DNA of 64,000 bases from Paenibacillus agri (GCF_013359945.1 NZ_JABWCS010000203.1:62001-126000), one strand, 5' to 3'. Positions 16,594-26,711 are shown, counted from the first letter of the stretch. Notes: generated by a model from the letters alone, not told the origin. Program-made: numbers and translations.

Positions 16594-18615
16594 ATGAGTC
16601 AATATAAGACAATAGACGATCTTTCGATTGCAACCATCCGCACGATAGCGATCGATGCGATAGAGAAGGCTAATTCAGGGCACCCGGGTATGCCGATGGG
16701 GGCAGCACCTATGGGGTATCAGTTATTCGCCAACACTATGAAGCATCATCCGGGTCAGCCGGATTGGTTGAATCGTGACCGCTTCGTACTATCAGCAGGA
16801 CATGGATCAATGCTGTTGTACAGCCTCCTGCATCTATGCGGTTATGATCTTCCGCTTAGCGAGATTAAGCAATTCCGGCAATGGGGCAGCAAAACTCCGG
16901 GACATCCGGAGTATGGGCACACACCTGGGGTTGATGCAACGACAGGCCCCCTCGGTCAGGGGATTGGCATGGCTGTCGGCATGGCTGCAGCCGAGGCGCA
17001 TATGGCGGCGACGTATAATAAAGAAAAATTCCCGATTATCGATCATTTCACATATGCGATTTGCGGCGATGGTGATCTGATGGAGGGTGTGGCCTCTGAG
17101 GCTGCATCGCTTGCAGGCCATTTGAAGCTCGGTAAGCTGATCGTGCTGTATGATTCCAATGATATTTCGCTTGACGGCGAGTTGGGGCTTTCCTTCTCAG
17201 AGAAGGTTCGAGACAGGTTCCAAGCTTATGGCTGGCAAACCATGCTTGTAGAAGACGGGAATGATTTGAACGGAATAACTGCTGCCATAGAAGAGGCACA
17301 ACAGGACAGCGAGCACCCAACTTTAATCGAAGTCAAGACGGTAATTGGATACGGCAGCCCGAATAAGCAGGGGAAAGGCGGACATGGAGGGCCGCATGGT
17401 TCTCCGCTTGGACAGGAGGAAACCAAGTTAACGAAGGAGTTCTATCAATGGAAGTTTGAAGAGCCTTTCCATGTACCGGATAAAGTCCATGAACACTTTG
17501 CACAAGTGAAGCAGCGTGGCATCGAAGCATACCAGGCATGGGAGCAGCTGCTTATGGCGTATAAGGAGGCTTATCCAAAGCTGGCTGACCAGCTTGAAAC
17601 GGCGATATCGGGAGGGTTGCCTGAGGGCTGGGAGCAACTACTGCCGGTGTATGAACAAGGGGATGCTGCTGTATCTACACGAGTAGCGTCAGGTCATGCG
17701 TTAAATGGCTTGGCACAGGCTATCCCTTTTCTCCTAGGCGGGTCTGCTGATTTGGAGAGCTCGACGATGACGCACCTGAAGGGTCAGGCCATGTTCACTC
17801 CTTCCAGCTATGAGGGCCGGAATATTTACTTTGGTGTACGTGAATTTGCTATGGCTGCTGTGATGAACGGTATAGCTTTGCATGGCGGGTTAAAAGTATT
17901 TGGGGGAACGTTCCTCGTATTCGCTGACTATTTACGTCCGGCCATTCGACTGGCGGCACTAATGAAGCTCCCGGTTACCTATGTGTTCACACATGATAGT
18001 ATCGCTGTGGGTGAAGATGGACCAACGCATGAACCGATTGAGCAGGTAGCTTCTTTACGTATTATTCCTGGTCTGACGGTGATTCGGCCTGCCGATGGCA
18101 ATGAAACATCTGCAGCCTGGGCGCTAGCGGTTCGAAAGCAAGCAGGACCGACCGCATTGATTTTGACAAGACAAAATTTGCCGATTCTGAAGCAGAGTCC
18201 AGCACAAGCCTCTGAAGGCGTGAATCGGGGCGGGTATATCGTATCGGATGTATCGGCTGGGAAGCCGCATGTGCAGCTGATTGCCACAGGCTCAGAGGTA
18301 CAACTTGCCGTTCAGGCGCAGGCAGTGCTTGCTGCAGAAGGCATTTTAGCACGCGTCATTAGTTTGCCGAGTTGGGAGCTGTTCAAGCAGCAAGATCAGG
18401 CTTATCGCGATGCTATATTGCATCCGGAAGTTCACGCACGACTTGCGATTGAAATGGCACACCCATTTGGCTGGGAGCAGTTTACGGGAAAAGAAGGTAC
18501 TATTCTAGGTATTGCGAATTTCGGCGCATCCGCACCGGGAGACCGCTTGATGAAAGAGTTTGGATTCACAGTGGAACATGTAGTGGCACAGGCTAAAGCA
18601 TTATTGAATAAATAA
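16594..18615 (+). CDS. tkt: Transketolase
   Basis: Thiamine-diphosphate enzyme exchanging two-carbon units among pentose, hexose and triose phosphates; 673 residues, full length. Motifs: [17 protein letters not shown], the ThDP motif [20 protein letters not shown] followed by [19 protein letters not shown] in the middle domain, and [21 protein letters not shown] 16594 follows GAGAAGAGGAC at a slightly long distance; an in-frame start at 16558 has no ribosome site. A dedicated transketolase within a PTS operon indicates that the imported polyol enters the pentose-phosphate pool as a ketopentose or ketohexose phosphate. Confidence 0.95.
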   Translation: MSQYKTIDDLSIATIRTIAIDAIEKANSGHPGMPMGAAPMGYQLFANTMKHHPGQPDWLNRDRFVLSAGHGSMLLYSLLHLCGYDLPLSEIKQFRQWGSKTPGHPEYGHTPGVDATTGPLGQGIGMAVGMAAAEAHMAATYNKEKFPIIDHFTYAICGDGDLMEGVASEAASLAGHLKLGKLIVLYDSNDISLDGELGLSFSEKVRDRFQAYGWQTMLVEDGNDLNGITAAIEEAQQDSEHPTLIEVKTVIGYGSPNKQGKGGHGGPHGSPLGQEETKLTKEFYQWKFEEPFHVPDKVHEHFAQVKQRGIEAYQAWEQLLMAYKEAYPKLADQLETAISGGLPEGWEQLLPVYEQGDAAVSTRVASGHALNGLAQAIPFLLGGSADLESSTMTHLKGQAMFTPSSYEGRNIYFGVREFAMAAVMNGIALHGGLKVFGGTFLVFADYLRPAIRLAALMKLPVTYVFTHDSIAVGEDGPTHEPIEQVASLRIIPGLTVIRPADGNETSAAWALAVRKQAGPTALILTRQNLPILKQSPAQASEGVNRGGYIVSDVSAGKPHVQLIATGSEVQLAVQAQAVLAAEGILARVISLPSWELFKQQDQAYRDAILHPEVHARLAIEMAHPFGWEQFTGKEGTILGIANFGASAPGDRLMKEFGFTVEHVVAQAKALLNK

Positions 18616-18632
18616 AGATGGAGTGAAGCCGG

Positions 18633-18905
18633 ATGAACAAGACATTTATTATTACAAGTAAGGAAGGCATTCATGCGCGCCCCGCTACTGCTCTTGTAAA
18701 TGTAGCACAGCAATTTCAATCAGAAGTAACTGTTGGTTCGAATGGTCGTAATGTGTCCCTTAAATCGATCCTTGGCGTGCTTTCACTAGGTGTCGGGCCA
18801 GGAGAATATGTTTCCTTTCAGGCTACAGGAGAAGACGCACCAGCTGTGATGTCTGCTATTGAAGCGGTATTTGAGCAGGAAGGGCTGGGCACAGTTCATG
18901 AATAA
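18633..18905 (+). CDS. ptsH: PTS phosphocarrier protein HPr
   Basis: A 90-residue HPr. His14 in [13 protein letters not shown] is the phosphorylation site used by Enzyme I. Ser45 in [14 protein letters not shown] is in the place of the HPr-kinase Ser46, so the protein could also take part in CcpA-type control. The start is preceded by GGAGTGAAG. It overlaps the Enzyme I gene by eight bases. A second HPr besides the general ptsHI copy is likely, because this one sits inside a substrate-specific operon; the other copy would be outside the window. Confidence 0.95.
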   Translation: MNKTFIITSKEGIHARPATALVNVAQQFQSEVTVGSNGRNVSLKSILGVLSLGVGPGEYVSFQATGEDAPAVMSAIEAVFEQEGLGTVHE

Positions 18906-20625
18906 CATATCCGGGATAGCTGCCGCCGCAGGAATAGCAATTGCAAAAGCCTTTGTTATTAAAGAGCTTGAGCTAACGGTTGAACTGCGGGCTGTTCCAG
19001 ATCCGGAAGCGGAAGTTGCTCGTTTTCATCAGGCACTGGCCGTCTCCAGGGACGAACTGAACGTGCTGAAAGAGCGGACGCTTCAGGAGCTAGGCGAGGA
19101 AAAAGCTAAAATATTTGAAGCACATCTTCATATCATGAATGATCCTGAACTGATCGGGCCGATAGAAGCACAGATCCGCAGCGGCCACTGCAATGCCGAG
19201 TTTGCGATGCAAGAAACATCTAATATGTTTATTAAAATGTTTGAAGATATGAAGAGCACTTATCTGCAAGAGCGCGCAGCGGATATGCGGGATGTGACCA
19301 AGCGTGTATTGAACCATTTATTGTATGCCAAGTCGACAGATCTCAGTTCCATTCATAAGGACGTCATTCTTGTTGCAGAAGATTTAACCCCTTCGGACAC
19401 CGCACAACTGAACAAGGATTATGTAAAAGGCTTTACGACGAACATTGGAGGGAGAACTTCGCATTCTGCCATTATGGCGAGATCCATGGAAATCCCTGCT
19501 GTTGTCGGAACCAAGCATATTGTTGACCAGGTGCAGGACGGTGACCTGTTGATTTTGGATGGATTAACAGGAAGCGTGTATGTCAATCCCGATCAGGAAA
19601 CGGTTGCTTTGTATCGTGACAAGCAGGCGGCATACGAAGCGCAGAAGCTGGAGTGGCAACGACTACTGCATGAGCCAAGCGTAACAGCTGATGGTCATGT
19701 AGTAGAGCTGGCAGCGAATATTGGCTCCCTATCTGATGTAGAGGCGGTTCTATCGAACGGCGGCGAAGCGGTAGGATTGTTCCGGACAGAGTTTTTGTAC
19801 ATGGGCAGAGACAATATGCCTTCGGAAAATGAGCAATACCATGTGTACAAAACGATCCTTGAAAAAATGGAGGAGAAGCCTGTTGTCGTCCGGACGCTGG
19901 ATATCGGCGGAGACAAGGAGCTGCCTTACCTTCAGCTTCCTAAGGAAATGAACCCGTTTCTAGGCTTGCGGGCCATCCGCCTATGTCTGGACAGACAGGA
20001 TATATTCCGAACACAGCTTCGGGCACTTCTTCGTGCCAGTGTGAGTGGCAAATTGCGAATTATGTTCCCGATGATCGCTACGCTGGATGAGTTCAGACAA
20101 GCGAAAGATATTTTATTGGAAGAGAAGGACGCGCTGGTGCGTGAAGGTATTCCGGTTGCGGAGGATATTGAACTAGGCATTATGGTGGAAATTCCTTCAA
20201 CAGCTGTTCTGGCGAATTTGTTCGCCAAGGAGGTTGATTTCTTCAGTATCGGCACCAATGATCTGATTCAGTATACGCTTGCCGTCGATCGCATGAATGA
20301 AGGGGTGTCCTACTTGTATCAGCCTTACAATCCTTCCATACTGCGGCTAATCAAAATGGTGATTGACGCAGCGCATGCAGAAGGCAAATGGGTTGGTATG
20401 TGTGGGGAGATGGCAGGGGATGCCATCGCAATCCCGTTATTGCTCGGTCTGGGATTGAATGAGTTTAGTATGAGCGCAAGCTCGATTCTCCCAGCCAAAA
20501 GCCAACTGACGAAGTTATCTTTCCAATCGGCTCAGCAATTGGCGGAAGAGGCGCTGAACTGTGCAACTGCGCAGGAAGTTGCAGCGCTTGTACAAGCAAA
20601 TAACGAGAAGCTGACAGTGAGTTAA
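18898..20625 (+). CDS. ptsI: PTS Enzyme I (phosphoenolpyruvate-protein phosphotransferase)
   Basis: Transfers phosphate from PEP to HPr, starting the relay; 575 residues, normal length. ATG 18898 lies in the last codons of ptsH (ATGAATAA overlap), giving [19 protein letters not shown]. The phospho-His is His189 in [20 protein letters not shown]. The PEP domain shows [42 protein letters not shown] and the catalytic Cys in GMCGEMAGD. Last gene of the operon, followed by a strong terminator. Confidence 0.96.
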   Translation: MNNISGIAAAAGIAIAKAFVIKELELTVELRAVPDPEAEVARFHQALAVSRDELNVLKERTLQELGEEKAKIFEAHLHIMNDPELIGPIEAQIRSGHCNAEFAMQETSNMFIKMFEDMKSTYLQERAADMRDVTKRVLNHLLYAKSTDLSSIHKDVILVAEDLTPSDTAQLNKDYVKGFTTNIGGRTSHSAIMARSMEIPAVVGTKHIVDQVQDGDLLILDGLTGSVYVNPDQETVALYRDKQAAYEAQKLEWQRLLHEPSVTADGHVVELAANIGSLSDVEAVLSNGGEAVGLFRTEFLYMGRDNMPSENEQYHVYKTILEKMEEKPVVVRTLDIGGDKELPYLQLPKEMNPFLGLRAIRLCLDRQDIFRTQLRALLRASVSGKLRIMFPMIATLDEFRQAKDILLEEKDALVREGIPVAEDIELGIMVEIPSTAVLANLFAKEVDFFSIGTNDLIQYTLAVDRMNEGVSYLYQPYNPSILRLIKMVIDAAHAEGKWVGMCGEMAGDAIAIPLLLGLGLNEFSMSASSILPAKSQLTKLSFQSAQQLAEEALNCATAQEVAALVQANNEKLTVS

Positions 20626-20708
20626 CAGCATTTTCCTTTGGCATATAATAAAACTTCAAGCGATGCCTTTCAGTGAAATCACTGTGGCATATCCTATAAA
20701 TAAAGTAA

Positions 20709-20742
20709 AGCTGGGTACCTCTGCAGGTGCCCAGCTTTTTTT
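20709..20742 (+). terminator. Terminator of the polyol PTS operon
   Basis: AGCTGGGTACC pairs with GGTGCCCAGCT (one G-U) around a six-base loop, followed by seven T. It ends the operon 84 bases after ptsI and faces the convergent CofE-like gene. Confidence 0.88.
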
Positions 20743-20782
20743 GCGAATAGACTTACATGTTGGGAACAGGCTCCCAAAAACG

Positions 20783-21973
20783 TTAATTCGTATAGTTATC
20801 AAAATATCCTTGAATAAAGATAATTGGCGTACCCTTATCGCCACTTCCGGAAGTCAGGTCTGATAAAGAGCCGATCAGATCGGTCAATCTTCTAGGTGTC
20901 GTACCTTGTGCTTCCATGGCGCCTACCAGATCGGTCTCTTTATTGTTAATGTATTGAGAGATGGCCTGCTGCAATGCCTCACCTTTCAAATCAGCGAAGT
21001 TGTTATCAGCAAGGTATTTCAATTTCACCTCGTTTGGTGTGCCATCAAGTCCTGCTGTATAAGCAGGCGATACAACCGGATCAGCCAGTTCCCATATTTT
21101 ACCGACAGGATCCTTGAACGCTCCATCCCCGTAGATCATCACTTCGACGAGCTTGCCCGTTTTTTCTTTGAGTCTGCGTTGAATGTTATCCACGATTGGT
21201 TGGCAATTGCGCGGGAACAACTTTATGCTATTTTCTGTCGACTTGTTAGAACCAAGCAGACCGTAGCTTTCATTACATCCGCTGCCATCCACCGATGCAG
21301 CCAGTATGTCATCGAGGCTATATACTTTTTCTCCGCCATTGGCCTTCAAAATTCTCTTCGTTCTGAATCTTGTATGGATATCGCAAGTCAGTACATGTTT
21401 AGTATATTGCAGGATAGTCTTGGGATTATTGGAGAAAATGACTTCACATTCCACGCCGTATTCTTCAATTAATGATTTATAGTAATCGATATAATCGATG
21501 CCGGTAAAGGTATGCTTTTTATATCCAAATAGTTCGCGGAATTGTTGCTCTGTCAGTACATCGGTCCAAGGATTAACCCCTTTTTCATCAAGCTCGTCCA
21601 GATCCACTAAGTGGTTGCCTACTTCATCCGACGGATAACTGAGCATGAGCACAATTTTTTTAGCGCCTTTAGCAATACCGCGAAGACAGATAGCAAAGCG
21701 GTTCCGGCTTAAAATTGGGAAAATAACACCGATCGTATCATCTCCAAATTTGGAGTTTACATCTTGTGCAATATGATCAATGGTAGCATAGTTGCCTTGC
21801 GCACGTGCAACGATGGATTCCGTAACTGTAACGATGTCTTTATCCTGAATGGTGAAGCCTTCCACTTCGGAAGCTTTAAGAACACTATCTACAACGATGT
21901 CTTCGATGCTGTCTCCTTGATTAATGATGGGGCAGCGAAGGCCTCTTACAACTGTTCCGACAACTCTTTCCAA
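20783..21973 (-). CDS. CofE-like protein (coenzyme F420-0:L-glutamate ligase family)
   Basis: Member of the F420 gamma-glutamyl ligase family found in many Firmicutes that are not known to make F420. TTG 21973 is chosen because AAGGAG lies nine bases before it, giving the family opening MERVVGTVVRGLRCPII; ATG 21991 is an alternative with no ribosome site. Visible features are GDSIEDIVVDSVLKA, VTESIVARAQGNYATID, IGVIFPILSRNRFAICLRG and VMIYGDGAFKDP. The length, 396 residues, is well above a plain CofE (about 250), so the reaction may be another amide ligation. It diverges from a LysR regulator that probably controls it. Confidence 0.75.
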   Translation of the reverse strand: MERVVGTVVRGLRCPIINQGDSIEDIVVDSVLKASEVEGFTIQDKDIVTVTESIVARAQGNYATIDHIAQDVNSKFGDDTIGVIFPILSRNRFAICLRGIAKGAKKIVLMLSYPSDEVGNHLVDLDELDEKGVNPWTDVLTEQQFRELFGYKKHTFTGIDYIDYYKSLIEEYGVECEVIFSNNPKTILQYTKHVLTCDIHTRFRTKRILKANGGEKVYSLDDILAASVDGSGCNESYGLLGSNKSTENSIKLFPRNCQPIVDNIQRRLKEKTGKLVEVMIYGDGAFKDPVGKIWELADPVVSPAYTAGLDGTPNEVKLKYLADNNFADLKGEALQQAISQYINNKETDLVGAMEAQGTTPRRLTDLIGSLSDLTSGSGDKGTPIIFIQGYFDNYTN

Positions 21974-22081
21974 TATAATCGCTCCTTGCATAATTTGGAT
22001 TCCTATTTGTAATATACACTCAGCAAGTGGTATAAATGAAATTAATATATTGAATACGTGATATAAGAGGTGCTTATAGTA

Positions 22082-22972
22082 GTGAGCAAGTTAGATTTAT
22101 ATAAAGTGTTTTGTACAGTGGCTAGGAACACAAGCTTTTCCAAAGCGGCTCAAGAGCTTTATATGACACAGCCGGCTGTCAGCCAGGGGATTATGCAATT
22201 AGAAAGGGAACTCGATACCAGGCTATTCACCAGAACATCGAAGGGTGTATTTTTAACGGATGAAGGCCGCCTCTTATTTGACTATGCCAATTCGGCCATG
22301 AATTTAATCCACGTCGGGGAAGAAAAGCTGCTCGAATTGAAAAATTTAACGACAGGCGAGTTGAAGATAGGTGTAGGCGATACGATTTCCAAGTATTTTT
22401 TACTTCCGTACCTAGAAGAGTTTCATAATCGTTACCCCAATATCAAGTTCAAGATGGTGAACGGCACTACCCTTGAGATTTGTGCGCTAATTAAATCAGG
22501 CAGTGTGGATATTGGTATTTGTAATTTTCCGCTGGAAGATCCGGCACTAGAATTAGTCCCCTGCACTGATATTCATGATATTTTTGTATATGGGGAGAAA
22601 TTTAAGAGCCAGTTAGCAGGAACGGTCACCCTGGAGCAGGTCGTCAAATTGCCGTTAATCTTCCTTGAATCCAAGTCCAACTCCAGAAAATATGTGGAAG
22701 ACTATATGCTGTCTAAAGGAATTAAAATTTCTCCCGAATTTGAACTGGGTTCACATCATTTGCTATTGGAATTTGCCAAGATCAATTTAGGCGTAGCTTG
22801 TGTGACGAAGGAATTCTCCCAGAAATATTTGAATACTGGAGTATTGCATCAAGTTTCATTAACCGAGGAAATACCGAAGCGAAGTATTGGCATCTCTTTT
22901 TTGAAAAGTGTATCCTTATCGCCAGCATCGACAAAATTTGTTGAGATTATAAAGAACCAGTTATTGGATTGA
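22082..22972 (+). CDS. LysR-family transcriptional regulator
   Basis: A 296-residue LysR protein. The winged helix occupies residues 1-60 (YKVFCTVARNTSFSKAAQEL then MTQPAVSQGIMQLERELDTR). The rest is the periplasmic-binding-like co-inducer domain. GTG 22082 follows AAGAGGTG with a ten-base spacer; GTG 22070 overlaps that site. It is divergent from the CofE-like gene across about 108 AT-rich bases, the standard arrangement for LysR control of the neighbour. Confidence 0.92.
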   Translation: MSKLDLYKVFCTVARNTSFSKAAQELYMTQPAVSQGIMQLERELDTRLFTRTSKGVFLTDEGRLLFDYANSAMNLIHVGEEKLLELKNLTTGELKIGVGDTISKYFLLPYLEEFHNRYPNIKFKMVNGTTLEICALIKSGSVDIGICNFPLEDPALELVPCTDIHDIFVYGEKFKSQLAGTVTLEQVVKLPLIFLESKSNSRKYVEDYMLSKGIKISPEFELGSHHLLLEFAKINLGVACVTKEFSQKYLNTGVLHQVSLTEEIPKRSIGISFLKSVSLSPASTKFVEIIKNQLLD

Positions 22973-23010
22973 TTTTAGGCTAATAAAAATTCTAGAAATG
23001 GGTGAGATGA

Positions 23011-23436
23011 GTGTCTACTAATGTAAGGTTGGCTACGATTCAAGATGCAGAGTCATTATCTAGTTTAAATCAAGAGTTCAATGGCGGGGACAAGCGTTCT
23101 GTGTCAGAAATCATGAAGTCTCTGAATAGCAACAATGAATTGGTAGCCGTGGCCACTATAATGGACGAAGTGGTCGGCTTTGCCTGTGCTCAAAGTATGA
23201 AATCGTTTTGTTACAATGAAGCTCACGGAGAAATTACTGAAATGTATGTTCAGGAATCTGCCCGGCGTAACGGAGTCGCTACTTCCTTAATTTCTTTTCT
23301 GGAAAAACAACTTCTTACCCGTGGTGTCAAAACAGTTAAGATTCTGACCGGAAGAGACAACAATCCAGCCATTCAAACCTATGAACTAAGCGGTTATATT
23401 AAGGATGATGAAGTAATGCTGAAGAAAAAGCTTTAA
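23011..23436 (+). CDS. GNAT acetyltransferase
   Basis: A 141-residue N-acetyltransferase. The N-terminal strand VRLATIQDAESLSSLN and the acetyl-CoA loop MYVQESARRNGVATSLISFL (R/Q-x-x-G-x-A type) are clear, with the last strand TYELSGYIKDDEVMLKKKL. The GTG start has GGTGAG in front. The substrate is unknown; similar small GNATs act on aminoglycosides or amino acids. No operon partner: it starts 38 bases after the LysR stop and may be co-transcribed with it. Confidence 0.88.
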   Translation: MSTNVRLATIQDAESLSSLNQEFNGGDKRSVSEIMKSLNSNNELVAVATIMDEVVGFACAQSMKSFCYNEAHGEITEMYVQESARRNGVATSLISFLEKQLLTRGVKTVKILTGRDNNPAIQTYELSGYIKDDEVMLKKKL

Positions 23437-23593
23437 TACCTCTGTATAGAAGCCCTTTGAAAACGTGGCGCCCCGCATCACTCAGGTTTTCTTCATGAAC
23501 GGTACAGTTTAGCTATAATTATTTTCGCCAAGTCATAGAATCTAATAAATGATTATGATGGGTAAAAGGACATTTTCCCGAAGGAGATATTTC

Positions 23594-24193
23594 ATGGAGA
23601 CCCATACTCATTATCATGCAGAGGATAATACGTTTAGCATTGACTGTCAGGACATCATTTTAAGAGAATACATAGTTACTGATCTGGATGCATTTCATTC
23701 GCTTACCTGGCAACCTGAAATACATGAATTTTTGCCAGGCTGGAACGTAGCGAAAGAGCAACGGGAAGAATGGCTCATACACTACGAAATTCCAGAGAAC
23801 GGGCAGTTTCTGAAGGCTGTAGCGGAAGGTGGAGATATTGGTGAGCTCCGTCTTCGACTGGGGATTGTTTTGAAAGAGACGGGAGAGTTAATCGGATGGT
23901 GCGCCTCAGGAATAAAGGATGAATTGCCAGCCCCAAACCGTGAAATTATGTACGCAATATCCAGGGATCATAGGGGAAAAGGATACGCAACACAAGCCGT
24001 ACAAGGGATGGTCCAGTATTTATTCGAACATACGAACGTTGAGGTGCTGACTGCTATTGCACTTTTAATTAACTTGCCATCCAATAGAGTCATCCAAAAA
24101 TCCGGATTTCAATTGCAAGGGATTATTGAGATCGATAACGAAAGCTATAAGCATTATAAGCTTGATCGACAAAATTGGGTAAACCAAAAGTAG
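23594..24193 (+). CDS. RimJ/RimL-type GNAT acetyltransferase
   Basis: A 199-residue acetyltransferase of the RimL group. DIILREYIVTDLDAFHSLTW is the usual opening, MYAISRDHRGKGYATQAVQG is the acetyl-CoA loop, and LINLPSNRVIQKSGFQLQG is the final motif. ATG 23594 is chosen because GAAGGAGATAT precedes it; the in-frame ATG at 23549 has none. Members acetylate protein N termini or small amines; the target is not known. The SDR gene begins 38 bases downstream, possibly one unit. Confidence 0.88.
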   Translation: METHTHYHAEDNTFSIDCQDIILREYIVTDLDAFHSLTWQPEIHEFLPGWNVAKEQREEWLIHYEIPENGQFLKAVAEGGDIGELRLRLGIVLKETGELIGWCASGIKDELPAPNREIMYAISRDHRGKGYATQAVQGMVQYLFEHTNVEVLTAIALLINLPSNRVIQKSGFQLQGIIEIDNESYKHYKLDRQNWVNQK

Positions 24194-24231
24194 AAGTTCA
24201 GGGCAGAACAAAGTTGTCAGGGAGGCCGGGT

Positions 24232-25170
24232 ATGGAACAGCGAATGGTGATCATTACTGGGGCAAATTCGGGCATAGGGAGGGCGGCGACGCTGAAGTTT
24301 GCCAGTGAGGGCTATCATGTGGTGATGGCCTGTCGAAGCTTGCAGCAGAGCAGGGGCGTCCAGGAGGAGGTTATACGGCTTTCCAGTAACGAGAGTGTCG
24401 ATCTTATGGAGGTTGATATGTCTTCTTTTGCATCCATCCGTGTATTCTGTACAGCTTTTATAGCTAAGTACCCCCGTCTGGATATCCTCATTCATAACGC
24501 TGCTTACCTGAATCATGGTGAAAAAGAGTATAAGCTCAGCCCCGAAGGTATCGAGCTGACCTTTGCGACCAACACATTTGGGCCTTTGCTAATGAGTCAT
24601 TTGCTGCGCGGCCTGCTTGAACAATCGCCAGATCCGAGGATTCTGCATGCCTGCACAACGAATATCAAACACTTCTTTGATCCGAAACGGACGATTGAGT
24701 TCGATAATTTGCGCGGTGAGTACCGTGGCACCCGGCCGTTCAGTATGTATAAGCGGTATGGAGATTCCAAAATGGCCTTATTGCTGTTGAGCTTCAAACT
24801 GGCCGAAGAGTACAAGAGCCGAGGGATTAACGTGAATGCCTTGCAGATTAATCGTGTAAAGTTGTCTCCAGCGACGATTAACAAAATGAGTCCCCTGTGG
24901 CGAGTGCTGGCACGGGTCCAAAATCTGACCAACCGACTGCCATCCGGCATGGCTGATCATTATTTTCATATCTGCACCTCTGACGAATTCAAGACTGTCA
25001 TTGGACGGTTCATTAACCACAGGAGAGAGATTATGCATCCGGCAACAACGGAGACAGGCCTCGCACAATTGAGGAATATCTTTGGATCGGAGAGCTATCC
25101 CGCTTACGCTGCGGATGAGCAGAACATAGAGAAGATATGGGCGCTGGGCATGGCGCTGATTGAAGAGTAG
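24232..25170 (+). CDS. Short-chain dehydrogenase/reductase
   Basis: A 312-residue NAD(P)-dependent oxidoreductase. The cofactor motif is TGANSGIGRAA at residues 9-19, the HNAA motif replaces NNAG, and the catalytic Tyr and Lys are in YGDSKMA. The layout, with a longer C-terminal part, resembles the retinol-dehydrogenase/protochlorophyllide-reductase-like branch. ATG 24232 follows GGGAGG. It converges on the CPT-like gene at 25197 with only 26 bases between the stops and no visible terminator. Confidence 0.88.
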   Translation: MEQRMVIITGANSGIGRAATLKFASEGYHVVMACRSLQQSRGVQEEVIRLSSNESVDLMEVDMSSFASIRVFCTAFIAKYPRLDILIHNAAYLNHGEKEYKLSPEGIELTFATNTFGPLLMSHLLRGLLEQSPDPRILHACTTNIKHFFDPKRTIEFDNLRGEYRGTRPFSMYKRYGDSKMALLLLSFKLAEEYKSRGINVNALQINRVKLSPATINKMSPLWRVLARVQNLTNRLPSGMADHYFHICTSDEFKTVIGRFINHRREIMHPATTETGLAQLRNIFGSESYPAYAADEQNIEKIWALGMALIEE

Positions 25171-25196
25171 ATTGGACCAGCGCCGAGTGGAGTAAT

Positions 25197-25718
25197 TCAT
25201 ACTTCATTTTCAAATATACTTTTTAAAATCAAATCTGCACATTCTTCGGAAGTATTTAAATGTGTGTTGACAGTACAATTATACTGGATATCCTTTGCCA
25301 TGATTTTGTGTTGCCAATCTGATTGGTCTTCGGTTCTATCTCCTCGGGCAATATTTCTCTGACGGCAAATATCTAAAGGGCAAAACACTTCAACAATGTG
25401 TAACGGGTACCCAGAGAATAAATTCTGCACTTTTTCATAATGTGGTTTCAACTCTGGTCTATCCACCATAATGCCATCAATGATTACATTTTTACCATGG
25501 TCAGAAAATAGTTTGGCTGTATGATACATCATGATAATTGCTTCACTTAAATACTTCCAGTAATCTTCACGAAGATAACGTTCACCTATCATTTCTTCAA
25601 AAAGGTCATTGGCAACCACATAAAAAAATTCGTGCGATTTTAACTGTAAGGCATCTACTATTGATGTTTTTCCAGAACTCGTAACGCCGTTTAAAAATAC
25701 AATTCTACCTTTGTTCAT
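25197..25718 (-). CDS. Chloramphenicol phosphotransferase-like kinase
   Basis: A 173-residue P-loop kinase of the CPT family. The Walker A motif is GVTSSGKTS at residues 11-19. IVEVFCPLDICRQRNIARGD, with the RxxARGDR motif, matches CPT, which phosphorylates the 3'-hydroxyl of chloramphenicol in its producers. Homologues in Bacillales are common and mostly untested. Its ATG overlaps the stop of the nucleotidyltransferase gene by four bases, so both are translated as a pair. Confidence 0.85.
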   Translation of the reverse strand: MNKGRIVFLNGVTSSGKTSIVDALQLKSHEFFYVVANDLFEEMIGERYLREDYWKYLSEAIIMMYHTAKLFSDHGKNVIIDGIMVDRPELKPHYEKVQNLFSGYPLHIVEVFCPLDICRQRNIARGDRTEDQSDWQHKIMAKDIQYNCTVNTHLNTSEECADLILKSIFENEV

Positions 25719-26524
25719 TCTGTTAATCCCCCCTTATTAGGGTGCTTTATTTCCTGCATCATGTATTTAATGAAGGCTAAAAAAATTTGTGAATCAACAT
25801 GACTATTATCTGTTTCTCCGTTGTCTGTTTCTTCGGTGTATTCATTTAGACATTGTATAATCAACTGCTGGAACTTTTGAGGCAAATATTGTACTCCCCA
25901 TTCTCCGCCCTCTCGCTTTGAAGATATCTTACCTTCTTTTATAAAATAAAGGACCCGACAGAGATTTAAGGTTAGGTACATAGGCGTAAGGTACGCAGGG
26001 GGATTGTCCATAATCTCCTCTGCACATCCCTCCACATCGTGCAGAATGGAGGCGAGATAGTATTGACTATCGATCGGTTCATAAAGCTCACCTAATGGTT
26101 TTCCGTATAGGGTTATTCCTCTCTCATAGGCAACAACAATTTGAGAAGCTAAATCTTTATCTTCTAATCCCCCACAAAGATAATTGTCAATTGTGCGATA
26201 GTTCTCCCTATGATAATCAGAGTAATGAAACTCAAAAGGTGTGGGATAAACAAAAGGTTGTAGGTAAGTCTCTAAGATAATAGTGAATTCTATTCCACGC
26301 TCATTAGACATTTCATCATGTAGAGCTAAAGCTATTTTTGCAATCCTAGAATTATTTACTGATGTTAGCGGCTCTTTTACAACAATTAATAAATCAATAT
26401 CACTTTTTAAGGGGTTAAAGCACCCCATTGCCAGTGATCCATGTAAATAAACACCTAACAAATTCCCCGTAAGTTCTTCTTCAAAAAGTGTAACTAATTT
26501 ATTTAAGAAAGTCTGAGTATTCAT
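25715..26524 (-). CDS. Aminoglycoside nucleotidyltransferase-like protein (AadA/ANT(9) type)
   Basis: A 269-residue nucleotidyltransferase with the pol-beta motif GVYLHGSLAMGCF followed by SDIDLLIVV, which gives the GS and DxD metal site. The C-terminal helical domain has TLNLCRVLYFIKEGKISSKREG, the AadA/DUF4111 signature that holds the drug. Family members adenylylate streptomycin or spectinomycin. It is paired by ATGA overlap with a CPT-like kinase. No integron, plasmid or IS signs are seen near it, so an intrinsic chromosomal gene is more likely than a recent acquisition. Confidence 0.87.
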   Translation of the reverse strand: MNTQTFLNKLVTLFEEELTGNLLGVYLHGSLAMGCFNPLKSDIDLLIVVKEPLTSVNNSRIAKIALALHDEMSNERGIEFTIILETYLQPFVYPTPFEFHYSDYHRENYRTIDNYLCGGLEDKDLASQIVVAYERGITLYGKPLGELYEPIDSQYYLASILHDVEGCAEEIMDNPPAYLTPMYLTLNLCRVLYFIKEGKISSKREGGEWGVQYLPQKFQQLIIQCLNEYTEETDNGETDNSHVDSQIFLAFIKYMMQEIKHPNKGGLTE

Positions 26525-26636
26525 ATTAAGTACCTTCCATATTTTCTCATATAGTATTCTAAGTATAGTTCACCTTACATTTTTATCAAGGTAGTACTTA
26601 TTTATATTTATTTTCAACTACCCACAAGTTCAGCTT

Positions 26637-26676
26637 AAAAAAGCATCCCCGCGACCATGGCTGGTAGCGGGGTGCT
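26637..26676 (-). terminator. Terminator of the GHL6-like gene
   Basis: On the minus strand GCACCCCGCTA pairs with TCGCGGGGATGC around a CCAGCCATGG loop and is followed by six T. It lies about 35 bases beyond the stop at 26712. Confidence 0.8.
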
Positions 26677-26711
26677 CTGTATAACAATGGACTATTGGCT
26701 GGACATCCGCA

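Noticed and set aside
25197..26524. Recently acquired resistance cassette
   Set aside because: No integrase, attC-like site, insertion sequence or plasmid gene was seen around the two genes.
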